The notes under the pieces were generated by a model. The model was given only the letters and a program-made list of their open reading frames with translations. It did no database searches and had not been told where the DNA came from. A stretch of 64,000 bases of DNA from Flammula alnicola (Eukaryota > Basidiomycota > Agaricomycetes > Agaricales > Strophariaceae), in the NCBI GenBank assembly GCA_015499995.1, contig JADNRV010000021.1, positions 398,300-462,299 of the forward strand. Direction: 5' to 3'. Shown here piece after piece: positions 1-11,492 of the stretch. A program made the translations under genes and the position numbers. Every line of letters starts with the position of its first letter. Position 1 is the first letter of the stretch.

Positions 1-306
1 ACTTCCAATGTGTTTCTTGAGTTGAATTGGTTTGCGCCGTTCTTTTTCTGTCTTGTATCTCATCCATTTCTTCGAGGATTTAAGTCGAGGCTTCCAAAGG
101 GGATTTAGGAAAACATTTTTTGACCACAAGGAGCAAAGCTCAATAGTCCTGAACTTCGCAATAAAGATACGGTCTGCATGACATTCATATCTGGATCATG
201 GATGAATGAAGTCACAACTTAGAATGCCCTTTGTTCTTGTCTGACGAGAATTTATGTGTCAAGAACAGTGCAACATCCTCAGCTGGTCTTATCGTTCAGT
301 AGGTAT
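1..306. other. Left-edge sequence, no gene seen
   Basis: This stretch lies downstream of the alpha/beta hydrolase stop codon. It is moderately AT-rich, and I find no recognisable coding exon or repeat. It probably holds the 3' untranslated region of the hydrolase, and perhaps the flank of a gene outside the window. Confidence 0.4.
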
Positions 307-2010
307 TCAGCAAATACTTCGGAAGTACTCACCGACTTCATTGGGTTTCTCTTGGACGACCTGAGTAGAGTATGCACGTCAGTTTGGCAGCGATGTATGT
401 AAATAAAACACACCAAATGCCCCGCGCCGGGTATCACAATATTGGATGCGTTCCTCGCTCTCCGCCAGATAGTCTCCCTTGAGACTTGTGGTCCACCAAC
501 CCTGTCACTAGCGTGAGCATACGCGCCGTGAAAAAGACGGGAGGAGATGACGTACAACACACTAGCGTCCTTTGACCCACCCATCACCCATCTTAGTTCG
601 ACGTTCTCGTCAAGCGTACGCAATAACTCCCATCCTTTGTTTATCGTTTGCGGTCTTGTGTACTCGCTGGCTTCAGCTCCGGGGTTGCATTTTAGATGCA
701 CCTCGCCAGTTTTCTTGTCTTCGTACATCCCATGCGCGATATATGCGTCAACTATTTCTTGGTCGAAGGCTCGGAAAACCGAAGATTTAAGGAGCGTCCT
801 TTTTGCTTCTTCTCTAAAATTAATCGGTCAGTTCAAGACTTGCAAGGATTTACAAAAGTCGACACTGACCTTGAGGGCCAAGATGATCTCCGCCCAAGTG
901 TGCTCAAGATCATTGCGGACACAAGTTTCGAGTCATTCTGAGAAGGCGGGAATAGAGTTGTTTCGATCAGGATGAGTGCAGGGAATAGCCTAGGGTAGCT
1001 TATTCCACACATAGCGCTGAATGACGGGGAACATTAATATAAACTAAGGATATGGAAGAAGGAACATACGTCGCATCTCCGCCAAGGGAATGCCCCATTG
1101 CGACGACCTGGCGGTCTTGAAAGCCATTTTTCACCCTCGCACGTGAAATGGAGGTAGGTAGACGAGGCAGTTTCTGCGCGAGATCATTTCCAAACGCATC
1201 TCGTCCTTCTGGGAGGTGGTGGATGAGGAAGTTGGCAAGGTCGCGTGCATAATCTGCTCGATCGGCTAATCACACGATAATCAGGATTTGATTAGCAACG
1301 GCAGCGAAAGAAAATACATACGTAGTTTTGCGATATGGACATTATTGAGCAGAGCAGCATCACCGTGGCTTACGGCATCCAAAGACCATATTTCTTCGAT
1401 GCGGATTGGAGACGCGGAACTCTCTGTAATTTGGAGAAGGTGCCTAAACATAGGTTCCCAAATCTGTCAAAGAATTTAAGTGAGAAAATATTCTTCAGTT
1501 ATCGCATTCATGTACTTCTTTATGAAATCCAATAGGGTGCAGACAGATGATTGTAATGCCCTTTTCACCTGGAGCAGGCTTGTTCCTCCGAATCCTTAAT
1601 ACCGTGCTCCAAAGGCCTTCCCCTGCAACCTTGATCTGTGCCTTTGGATCTGGAAACATCTTTGCTGCCTCGGCGTCCTGCCAAGTCAGTTTTTCCATCG
1701 TCATCGTCATCCACTTCTTCCTGTCATCCTTCCTTGTCTTGTCCGAAAAATATTCCATGGGCGGGATAACGATCTGGCCTGGAGGAGACGCGGCACGCGG
1801 GAAAGCCGCTGGAAGAATGTGCACTGAGAGAGTATGGGTAGGAGTAAAGGGGCATTTACGACTCAGTTCTTCGGGCAGAGGGGTTGGGAGCGGAATGAGC
1901 TTGGGAGGGGCAACAAGTGGTCCGAGATGCTGGGGTGGATTTATGGTGAATTCGCCCTTGATTGGCAGGCCTGGAGGTGGGATGTGAGGTTTTCCGGAGA
2001 GAGGGTCCAT
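307..2010 (-). CDS. Alpha/beta hydrolase
   Basis: A multi-exon alpha/beta hydrolase of the serine esterase/lipase-like fold. The N-terminal exon (from 2010, MDPLSGKP) is proline-rich and leads to a strand reading ICLHPIGFHKE, the usual oxyanion-hole region of these fungal enzymes. The nucleophile elbow GHSLGG is encoded near 1076-1093. The catalytic histidine sits in GAGHL near 425, followed by the exon ending EYFRSIC at the stop at 307. The start at 2010 was chosen because residues upstream in the same frame run through an inverted repeat. A frame ending at 279 is an alternative C-terminus. The gene lies directly downstream of the adenylate-forming reductase on the same strand, so it may act on that enzyme's product or substrate (inference). 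Substrate unknown; the family call is firm. Confidence 0.8.
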
Positions 2011-2078
2011 ATTCTGTTTGCGAGAACTGCATTTCCAGCCGCCAGTCTCTTTTATGTAAATAAGAAAGAGATGTACAT

Positions 2079-2145
2079 ACACAAGGGGTGTCAGATCTGT
2101 CGATCTTGGACGTGTGGCCTCAGAGAGATCTGACACCCCTTGTGT
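2079..2145. repeat. 20-bp perfect inverted repeat (hairpin) upstream of hydrolase
   Basis: Arms at 2079-2098 and 2126-2145 are exact reverse complements (ACACAAGGGGTGTCAGATCT) around a 27-base loop. The hairpin lies 70-135 bases upstream of the chosen hydrolase start, in the 446-bp gap to the reductase stop. It could be a tiny palindromic MITE remnant or a promoter or leader element. The sequence does not decide between these. Confidence 0.85.
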
Positions 2146-2456
2146 GGGAAGTCGAGAAACCCGTCAAGTATAGAACTAAATTTAGGTACAAGTTGAGTAG
2201 GCAGTGATGCCGAGAAATGGGCGTTGACCCACATTTCTGATCATGACTATCCAAAGTTGTACAAAGTTTCTGGAACACGATCAACGTATAGACTCGGACG
2301 GCAAAAAACAAAAGGGTACATAGGGGCAGCCTCAGGTAAGTAGGAAAGGGCAGAAAGTAGATACTTCGTCCAACGTGAGGCACAGAAGGCCGAACGGACG
2401 ATAGATGGATGCAAAAAGGATCTCGAATATTATGTATCACGCCAAACATGAGCTAT

Positions 2457-5400
2457 TTACATAAAACCCACAGCTTTCCAGTACGTCAGCCAATTCTTAA
2501 CATCTGTCGCAGTCAAATCTTCGAGTCCTGGATTTCCTAAGGTCGAGGACATCGCGACCGCTTGCTCTGTGGAGAGGCGAGGAAACCCGAAGGCTTCCAG
2601 TGGCTGCCCAACCTCGTTAATCTTTAAGGCTATCCCCCTAAAAAAATCAAGAAGCCGCAGGGCAGCGAATGAGTTCGACAATCCATTCGTATTGGTTTCA
2701 CGAGCCAGTGCGGCGTGCTCAAGCTTCGACAGCCATGCGTGATAAGGAACCAGGGGCACTGATAGCTCACGAGTGAACGCGCTGGCAAGAGTCGACCATG
2801 GCGTTGACTTTGGATGAACTAAGTGTGCGATGCCAGATGCCTCCGACGATAGCATGAAGTCGACGAGAGCCCTTGCCGCTACGTGAACAGGAATCCAGGA
2901 TACGTCCTAAAATGTCATTGCAATCAGAACTCGCATATGAACTTGTTACAGCGATATATTTTCTTTACCTCCTTGATTTTTGGGAGACACCCGACAAAAT
3001 TTGCACTCTGGATCAATGAAGGAAGCCACTCCTTCGTATTCCAAAATCCGTTAGGCCCACCGGAGATCTGACCAACGCGCACGGCGACAGTCCTCAAAGT
3101 CGTATTTGCCGAAGCAGCGGCGAGTATTTGCTCTGACACCCATTTTGACTCGGTGTAACCAGTACCAATAGCGACCTCGGCATCAATTGGCAACTCCAAG
3201 AGTTGGTTGTGCTCGCTATGTGCCAAATTCTGGAATACGCCAATGGTGCTTGTGAAGATGAGAGACGGTGGTTGGGAGAGCGGTGAAGAAAGGGAAAAGT
3301 CAATCAAGTGACGAAGCCCTTTGATGTTTGGTTCAAAAGACGTGAGAGAGAGGTTGAAGTCAACTGGCCAGGCTGGGGTACAGTCAGTCAGTAGTCAGAA
3401 GGACATGCGGAGAATTCATCAACTCACCATTGTGTATAATATGCGTGACGGAATGGCGAATCTGAAGGCAAGTTAGAACAAATTTGAGTTTAAAGTTTGG
3501 GAGGCAAACCTCTTTATACACAGCATCATCAAGGCCCCATCCCTTCTCTTCCAGACGTCCTTCGAGCAGGACAACTCTTCCCGATTCAAAGATTTCAGAA
3601 TTGGAAATTTCCTTGTCAATAAGTGCTGCTCGCTGTCTCTCCACAAGATTGGCTTGTCCATCCCTAGATGGCCGGTTCAAGCAATATATACGCTTCAGAT
3701 TCGGATCCGAAAGAAGGGAAGCGAGGATGAAGCACCCCAATCCTCCTGTTGTACCGGTGAGAAGAACCGTCGTCGGGGAGTCCAATGATGGGCTTGCTGA
3801 AGGGCGATGGACAGGGAAATCTTTCGAGTATTTGCCCACCATGTCTTTCATCGTAGCCTCCTTGACTATAGCAGACGTTTTATCGCTTTTAATTCCCAAA
3901 ATATGTGCGACGAGGAACGTGGAGAGGCTCTTGATAGTGGGGTGTTCGTAGACGAAGTTATCGGCACTCTTACGTGTATCGAATTCGATAGAGTCGCGGA
4001 GAGCACGAGCTAGTGTGTTGCGAATCCACGTTGCCTGAAGACTATCTGAAAGTCAGCTCATGTCGTAAATAAAAAGTAAAAAAAAAATACCTGTCGCAGC
4101 CATGCTGGAATATGTCATCATCGTCTGCCACCTTGTGTACGAGGACATTATTGACGACCTCCCCAACAAAATTAGTAATTTCTACAATGTCCCATTTGGA
4201 GGGAATGGGTATAGTCGTTTGTGTGGTAGCTTCGATAGCAGCGTAGACAGCCTCAATTTCATGATCGTATTGATTGATAATTGCTTGTCGGCGAGCAGTG
4301 CTCTTTGCTGTATACTGAAATGGTTTTTGTGGATTTGCAACAATTATCATCTCCTTAAACAGTCTCGAATGCTGGGGCGCAAAATTATTCATCTTCTGGA
4401 TTGTGGGCCTATAACGGTTTGACGACTGAGCCTCGATAAGGAAGGGGTGGTCACAAATTTGACTTACCAGACCTTATTCCTGAAGTCTGCGAGTTTGACG
4501 TCATCGGCAGGATCAAATTTGAAGGTGGGCTTGGGGTCTATAATAACACCGGCTTGATAATGACCTCTACCGAACATGACAGAGGATTGTATGTGAGGGT
4601 CTTGATTGAGCATATTCTCTGTGTCAACAAAGCCTAAGTTTTAGTGTTCAAGGCGGAAGCGAGATTGACTCCTACCCAGAGGACCTGGATTAGTCTGAAA
4701 CTCGTGAATATTCATATCCTCAGGTTACTTGAACATTCGAAAGCGTGTACACACCTTCTCTCCGGTGTTATGCATAATTTGATCATCAGTTCTGCCATAT
4801 ATCCTCCAGTAACCTGGCTTGGTTGGATGTGGAGACATGAGGTCAGATGTCGCATATGAATCAATGCCGTCAACCTTCGTGTTTATCACGGAAGGGCGGC
4901 AGAAGACATTTGACTGATAGGACAAAACAATCTTATACTTCAAACCAAAGAGGGATATAAATTCTGAACAGAATGCTTACCACCATCACGAACTCAAATG
5001 TGTTTTCACCATACGGTACCATTTCGGGCGTCACTAAGTCAGGAAATCTGAAGTAATCCCAGTCGTAGCCTACTTGCGCTGTTGATAAAATGTATAAGAT
5101 GAAATTCATTGTGAACGACAAGCTCGCGGTCTAACCTGGAAGGACCGGGCTCATGATGCCTCCTTCAGTCCTGTATAGTAAAAATTGATGTGAGAAGGGG
5201 ATAGATTATTCAAGGATTGAAGTGCTTACGATCCGTAAAGGATAAAGATCGATACACCCTGCGATGCCATGTAATCTCCAGAAACTTTATTTAATGGTCC
5301 TCCACCAAAGAGCTGCGATGATCTTGAATGAGTGCTTATAGTTTTGTTCTCAATCATGGCCACACTTACCACACCGCCGCGGCTGGCAAGCCACTTCACA

Positions 5401-6597
5401 TAATCAGGGTTGCGAGACCATGCCTAAGTCATGAATATCTGCTCAGTTTCGGTTCATAAAGGCTAGGATACATGGAAAGTACCTCAATGATAGCCGGTAC
5501 GCAGAAGATGATATCACTGTTTGTAGCCACAGCAGCCTGGAAGAGATTGTCTGGTGTCGGAATCTGTGCTGGGCACTTCGGCTCAAATGCACTAATAATC
5601 AGACCACAGGACGCCTAGATAGCAGCTGAGATCATCATAAATAACTCTAAGAGGAAACTTACCGTCCAAAAGCACTGTAATACACCCATTCCATGATACA
5701 TGGGCATGGTGTGAACAGAGAAGATTTGGCCAGCTAGATCACGTTCTCCGAAGTATGGTATATGCGTAAACTGTGCAAGGCGATGATTCGTCCATGGAAT
5801 TGGCTTCGGAAAAGCAGTCGAACCTATGTATACATACAATTCACTATGAGGATCCCATTATCCGCATGTGGAAGATATTTACCTGAGGAATGAAGATACA
5901 TGACAATTTCGTCACCCCCCCTGCGCTCGTACGGAATTGGTTGATCATTATCTGAGTCGAGGAATAAGTCTTCAAACTGGGGGATGCTGATCAATTCGGG
6001 AGCAGCGGCTGAAGAATAACTTGTCTTCAGAATTTCAAGAGCTTCGTGGGCTAAATCCGACATGGACTGCTCTCTGCCAACGAGTACATGCTGAACATCG
6101 ACGGCGTTTATGAGATGTGCCACAGCAGACGGCGAATTACGCGGGGAAATTGGGAAAGGAACGTAGCCAGCACGCATTGTTGCCATGATCATCGTAAAGT
6201 AAGTTATGGTATCTAAAATTTTAAGCGAGTTAATTATCCGGATCCGAAACAATTCTTGGTACAGTCTGCCTCACGACTCACCAGCCGCTGCAAGAATGGC
6301 CACAATGGGCACTCTCTCTTCATTGGGCTGCCATTCGAGGGCAAGCCGCAGGAGCCTTGCTCCAGTGTGAATAGCCCTAACAGCTTCTGGCCAGTATATT
6401 GTCCTAATCTTTCCGACGTCGTCAGAGAAGATAAACAATCTATGATGAGGCGTATTCTGCAGGTGCCAATCATATATCTCGGGAAGAGTCAAAGAACCAT
6501 CGAGCGGAGGCGGTCGAAAAGTACTGGACTGTAAAGCTTGGGTTTGGGGAGGCGCAGGAAGCAGGCCGTTGGTATCCGTGCTGTGAGACGGAGTCAT
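2457..6597 (-). CDS. Adenylate-forming reductase (A-T-R, NRPS-like)
   Basis: A large enzyme with three domains in the order adenylation, thiolation and reductase, about 1,070 residues over many exons. The start at 6597 (MTPSHSTD) leads into the AMP-binding domain. The phosphate-binding loop reads YLHSSGSTAFPKP (about 5815-5910), the A5-type core is YGSTEGG (about 5165-5250), and the A8-type core is YGRTDDQIMHNTGEK (about 4755-4800). The carrier domain has IFQHGCDSLQA, split by an intron near 4040-4095, with the serine taking phosphopantetheine. The reductase domain has the NADPH motif TGTTGGLG (about 3745-3770) and the YTESK catalytic pair (about 3135-3150). Known family members activate a carboxylic acid and release it by NADPH-dependent reduction to an aldehyde or alcohol. 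Length and order fit basidiomycete aryl or fatty acid reductases. Lys2 is longer and is a less likely match. The substrate is not predictable here. Confidence 0.9.
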
Positions 6598-7710
6598 CTA
6601 CGGATGTTTCGGTAGTTAGATATTCTTCTAACTCTTAATACTTATGTCCCACAGGCGTACCTTTACTTGTATTATTCAGATCAGATGCCCACAGCTGCAA
6701 TAATATGATGACCTCTGAAGTCGGCCATTGCGGTCAATCCATGGCTTTGGGCCCCCTTGAAACGATCTACAATCTCGACCAAAATTAACTCAAATCTCGA
6801 GATGAGAACCTTGAACCTACTATCTGGAATCTCAGGCTGAACTATTTGTGTGGATGCCAGAATGTGTGTCATCATAGATGGAAGCTCGTGTGTAGCCTGA
6901 AATGAGACAGGTTGACATAATGGTGCAAAATCCACCAAGCTCGATGTTCTGATTTTGAAAAGGTGCCGAGTCGGCAGATGGTTCGTGACAAGCTTGTGAT
7001 GGACTTCCAAACCTCACACATGGAATCAGTGAGCCGCATCTTGGCCGCATCAAGGTCCCGACGTCTCTTGGCCACACTTCCCAGCGTGGCAGAGTCGGGA
7101 GGTTCGACGGTCTATGAGCCCGTCTGCGACTGCGTGAGGGAGGGCTTGCATCTAGCTTGCTTCGTGAGTTGCGGTGTGGCCGTGAATATAGGTACATAAC
7201 CTGAAGGGATTCTTTTGTTCGCAAGCAGCGCGGGAATCCCTGACGTGGGTGGACACACAAGGGAACGTTCAGGCCTCAGGAGTTAGATGTTCTTGTTTCC
7301 ATCTCGAGATTCGGAGGTTTTTTAGATCAACTTGGAGGTATACGACGAGGGCCCCAGTTAACTCGGCTGCGGATTGTCCACAACATTCCCGTTATATGAG
7401 TGAGATGGAACTCTCCTGTATCCAGAATGCAGAGAAAGGAGGGAGTATGTAAGAAATAGATTGACCAAGTGGACCAAAAGAGAAACGGAAGAGAGACGAG
7501 TTCGATGAGGTCCTGTCACCTTTTTCGGAAAGGCGCCGAGTCGGCAGTCCGCGCCGAGCTTGTCCATGAACTTCCACCTCATCCATACGTGCCTCAGATC
7601 TTGCTGTAATGTTATGGGCTTCCTCTCGGCAACAATGGAATGGCTGGATGATCTTCTCCTGCAATCAAAAGTTGCAGAGTGCGCGCTGCTATCTTCCCAC
7701 CGGGCTTGTA
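6598..7710. other. Intergenic region with a diverged duplicated fragment
   Basis: No confident gene. On the minus strand two stretches, about 6950-7020 and 7530-7600, read as related peptides (WKSITSLSRTICRLGTFSK and WKFMDKLGADCRLGAFPKK), which suggests a decayed tandem copy of an unknown coding segment. Open frames here are short and interrupted. The part next to 6598 must include the promoter of the adenylate-forming reductase. Confidence 0.35.
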
Positions 7711-7720
7711 GGTCCATAGG

Positions 7721-8895
7721 AGTTGTTGACTTTCCGCCCTGAACCTTAATTTTCTTTTGGGATATGGAATTCTAGAAAGTCCGCCCCGCCTTTGTTTGCT
7801 TTGGTTCTCGACCGAAAATAGGCTGAGCGGCTGTTCTGAGCCATATCGGGCCAAACGCTGGCGTCAATCCAAAGTCCGAATCCCTGCTGGCTCGCAGGAG
7901 CTGCAGGCTCAATGGCGGGATGACCACACGCACGTAGATTTAAAACCAATATATTTTATATGCTAATATTAAAAAACAATTTGAAAAGTACATGACGAGG
8001 TAAGAAAACGACGGGTTACAGCTAAGTATGGAGGGAGTGCCGCAGGTGTTCGTGGGCGTTTGAGGTGTTCACGAGTGGTTGTGGGTTGCTCGCGAGCCTT
8101 CGTAGGTAGTGATAGGCATCCACAGGCGGTCGAGATGGCTGTTACATAGGCCGCTCTGGCTACGTAGTTGACGTTGCGAAGGAGCATTGTTCGCGACATA
8201 CCTGGTGGCCCTCCCACTGCCTGGATCCCCCTTCGTGTTCCTGCACTGCCTATGCTCCTGCGGTGCTGACCGGTGTTTGTGTTTATGGGTGGGTTGTAAG
8301 CGTCCACGGGCGGTCCAGGGGTGCCACGGGTGTTCGTGGGCGTTTGAAGTGTTCGCGAGTGGTTGTTGGTTGCTCGCGAGCCTTCGTGGGTGGCGGTAGG
8401 CGGTCGAGAGGGGTGTTCGTACCTAGCCGCACGTAACCGAGGGTGCTCGGGGCTGTCTGAGCGTGTTTCATGGGTGGTCGACGGAGATCATGGGCGGTTG
8501 GTCAAAGTTGTACGCCAGTGGTCAGCAGTTTGCACTCACATCTTGCACCTTCTTCCCACTCCGTTCTCATGCTCTTGTAGCTCGAGTCCGTTCGGGCTCT
8601 CGTGCACCGCCCTGAAGTCGAAGAAGAACGGCTTGGGCGAGATGCCCGCCATGGCCATGGTGCAAGTCCAGGGGTACCGCTAATGAAGGCGCAGATTCAG
8701 TTGACGCCAGCAGGTCAAAAGGGGCGGTTTCTGGAGGTGAGTTAGGCGGGGATGATGGTGAGTGAGAAAAGCAGGAGTTATTCTTAGCACGTACCCATTT
8801 CGGACAATGAGCCAAAGTAAATAAAGGCGGGGGCGGACTTTCTAGAATTCCAAATCCCAAACAAAATTTAAGGTTCAGGGCGGAAAGTCAAAAGT
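7721..8895. mobile_element. MULE-like non-autonomous DNA transposon (1.18 kb)
   Basis: The termini are inverted repeats of about 85 bp. The left end (7721-7805) contains TTGACTTTCCGCCCTGAACC and ATTCTAGAAAGTCCGCCCC, and both recur as reverse complements at 8811-8895. The element is flanked by a perfect 10-bp direct repeat, GGTCCATAGG, at 7711-7720 and 8896-8905, which reads as a target-site duplication. Long inverted repeats with a 9-11 bp duplication are typical of Mutator-like elements. The interior has no transposase. It is G- and T-rich on the plus strand and carries a diverged direct repeat of about 85 bp at roughly 8046-8135 and 8329-8412. Open frames within it are by-products of this composition. 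Confidence 0.8.
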
Positions 8896-8905
8896 GGTCC
8901 ATAGG

Positions 8906-9651
8906 CGCATAACTCGAGAGATAGCCAAAAATATCCCAAGCCCATCAGGTTTCAAGATATATGTATCGCAGGAGAAGTCTGCAAATACTTTCACGGTCTT
9001 ACTGGTCGAGCACCAGAAAGAGGATGTTGCTTCCGGAATTCATGGACTGGCGACAAATGACCCTACGCCCATCTATGCACTTGGTCCTTGGAGAACATGA
9101 CTGACAGGTATGCGGTTAAATCACTAGAGCTATCACACTTGAGCTCATCAGTTGCCAGCTTTTTTTGCCGCAGCTCTGTGTCACTGAAGTTCACTGGCTA
9201 TATGCCGAACATCGATGATAGCACCCCAATCGGTCTCCGCATTCAAGTTTGGAGACCCACTCCTCTCATTCACATATTAGCTGGATCGGCTCCGCTGCTA
9301 TTAATACTTGGCCCGAGTGCTGTCGAATAGTCGTTGATCACCTGGTTCGGTGGTAGGTGGCGAAAACATCAGAGCTTACAAAGATATGTGTTGGATCCTC
9401 TCAGTTCCGACCCCGTCGCGTTCACGATTCGCTGGCCAACGAACAGACAACGCTGCGTCTTCAGCCATCGCTTTCCCTTTTCGACGCTCTTGCAACTCTT
9501 CCGTATACTTATCACGATCATATAATCGATTTCCAAGGGTTAATCAAATCATTACCAACCCATTGCAGTGACTTTACTAAGCGCCAGCTTTTAGTCAGTC
9601 GCAAGACAAAGGTCCAGTTTTCTCCAGTTCTCTAACTATCATGCTTCACAG
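8906..9651. other. Intergenic sequence upstream of NmrA-like gene 1
   Basis: About 750 bases between the MULE-like element and the TATA box of the first NmrA-like gene. Several short frames are open on the plus strand, but none resembles a known family or has a clear start and splice structure. I see nothing else in it. Confidence 0.35.
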
Positions 9652-9660
9652 TATATAAAA
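9652..9660 (+). promoter_or_regulatory. TATA box of NmrA-like gene 1
   Basis: TATATAAAA lies 88-96 bases upstream of the ATG at 9748. This is a plausible distance for a fungal core promoter with a leader of roughly 60 bases. No TATA box of this quality is seen for the downstream paralogue. Confidence 0.5.
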
Positions 9661-9747
9661 CTCCTAGAATCCTTTGCCAAGCCCATCTTCTGACGGACAT
9701 CCCACCCGGCTTTCTCCTCATCGACACACTCCATATCCTTTTCAGAC

Positions 9748-11378
9748 ATGTCGACCCATACTAAGATCTTCATGACAGGTGCTACTGGTAAGTATTTTCT
9801 AAGCAATTTAATGTTCGTTTGTTGCTAACATGTTGGATTTCCTAGGTTACATCGGTGGATCCGTGCTGCTTCGTTTTCTTGACCATCCAGCCTTCGCCAA
9901 GTTCGAAATCACTGCACTAGTTCGTTCCCAGGAGAAGGCGCCCAAACTCGAGGCATTGGGCCTGAAAACAGTTATCGGGTCGATCACTGACTTGTTTCTG
10001 CTGGAGAATCTCGCCGCGGATGCCGACGTAGTCGTGTCGATGGTCCGTGATTCAACTTCAACTCTTGCGCACATTTGATAGCTAAATTATACACCATACA
10101 ACCATTAGGCAGATTGCGACGATGTTGACGCAATTGAAGCAACTTTGAAGGGAATGAAGAGACACCACACCGAAACAGGGTCTGTTCCCATTATCATTCA
10201 CACGGTATGTAGTCAGTCAGTGTCCTGCTTTATACCGGTTGTTGAACCTCGCCGCTCGTTCTAGTCTGGCACAGGCGTAATCGCTGATGACTCTGCTGGG
10301 GATTTCCGTCCGGAGACTGAGACCTATGACGACCTAAATCCCGACCAGATTGAGACACTGGCAGATACTCAACAACATAGGAATGTCGACCTTGAGTTGG
10401 TGAAGGCTGACAAGGAAGGTGAGTTGCGCAGAAGCCCGTCTTGGATGTTACCACTAACGTAAAACAATTCAGGGTATGTCAAGACGTACATTATCCTACC
10501 GCCAACCGTCTATGGGCTCCCCACTGGCCGCCTTTTACAGCTCGGCATCCAAAATCCCTATTCCATTCAAATTCCGTCACTCATACGAGCCTCGTTGGCT
10601 CGTGGTGGGGGTGGTATGGTGGAGCGGGTACGAACATATGGTCGAATGCTCACGTCGATGATGGTGAGTTACATGACAATATAGTTGTGTTTGCCGACTA
10701 AAGCCCAACAGTGGCTGATCTTTATATTGTTCTTTTCAACGCCATTAGGGAAAAACCAGACGGTGTAGCGCACGGTCGTGAGGGCTTTTATTTCTGCGAG
10801 AATGGAGAGCATACCCTATATCAAGTCGGAAAGGCCATTGCTGAAGCATTGATTACCGTCCGTAAAGCCGCCAATCCGGAACCTTCGACGTTTACGCCAG
10901 AAGAAATCAACGAATATTTTAAAGTGAGTCGATGTCGCAAGGTGTCTGGTCAAGTTTCTGAGTTTCCCCCTGCTAGGGCTCCACTTTCTGGGGTAGCAAT
11001 TCCCGCTCTCGAGGTAACAGGTCGAGATTACTTGGCTGGAAACCCAAGAAGACTACATCAGATTTGTTGGCGAGCATATTACCGGAAGTGGAGGAAAAAT
11101 GTCTCGAGAGAGATATCTATGCGCATACAATGTCACGGTGCTGTAGCCATTTAATAGTCGTTTGTGTCTTCCATAAATACACACGTACCTTGCAAATATA
11201 TAAATATTCATTGCTCAACCCGCAGAAATCCATGCATCTATGTAGCCATCGTGAAGTATTTATTACTCATCACAGCCAGAGGACTAATTATTCACCCAGT
11301 GCTTCTCAAGCAGCATTACTCAGGGCAGGACTTGATTACCAACTGACTGACAAAAGCAGTGATGTCATATATTCATAA
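9748..11378 (+). CDS. NmrA-like NAD(P)-binding protein (atypical SDR), copy 1
   Basis: An NAD(P)-binding Rossmann-fold protein of the NmrA/atypical short-chain dehydrogenase type. Exon 1 starts at 9748 (MSTHTKIFMTGATG). The dinucleotide motif TGATGYIGG spans the first intron (9788-9845). Later exons carry ALVRSQEKA, the IIIHTSGTG strand and the PPTVYGLPTG loop. The protein is a clear tandem paralogue of the gene at 11493. The reading frame breaks near 10618-10622: one extra G there (GTGG to GTGGG) restores agreement with the paralogue (VGAG, then VDD) and the phase of the next splice. The 3' end is unresolved: frames close at about 11154 and at 11378, and neither tail matches the paralogue. 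This copy is either a recent pseudogene or affected by sequence error. Substrate unknown. Confidence 0.7.
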
Positions 11379-11492
11379 CCGACTCGATCAAATTCATGGG
11401 ATATCTCCATAAAATAGCAGGTAGACTCGGACTCTGGGGCGTTCACCACAGCACCTCCTGCTCCAACCAAAGCAAACTACTCGAGTTCAAAG

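Noticed and set aside
8363..8860. Open frames within the 7.7-8.9 kb element as genes
   Set aside because: They are low in complexity, overlap on both strands and sit in a non-autonomous transposon.
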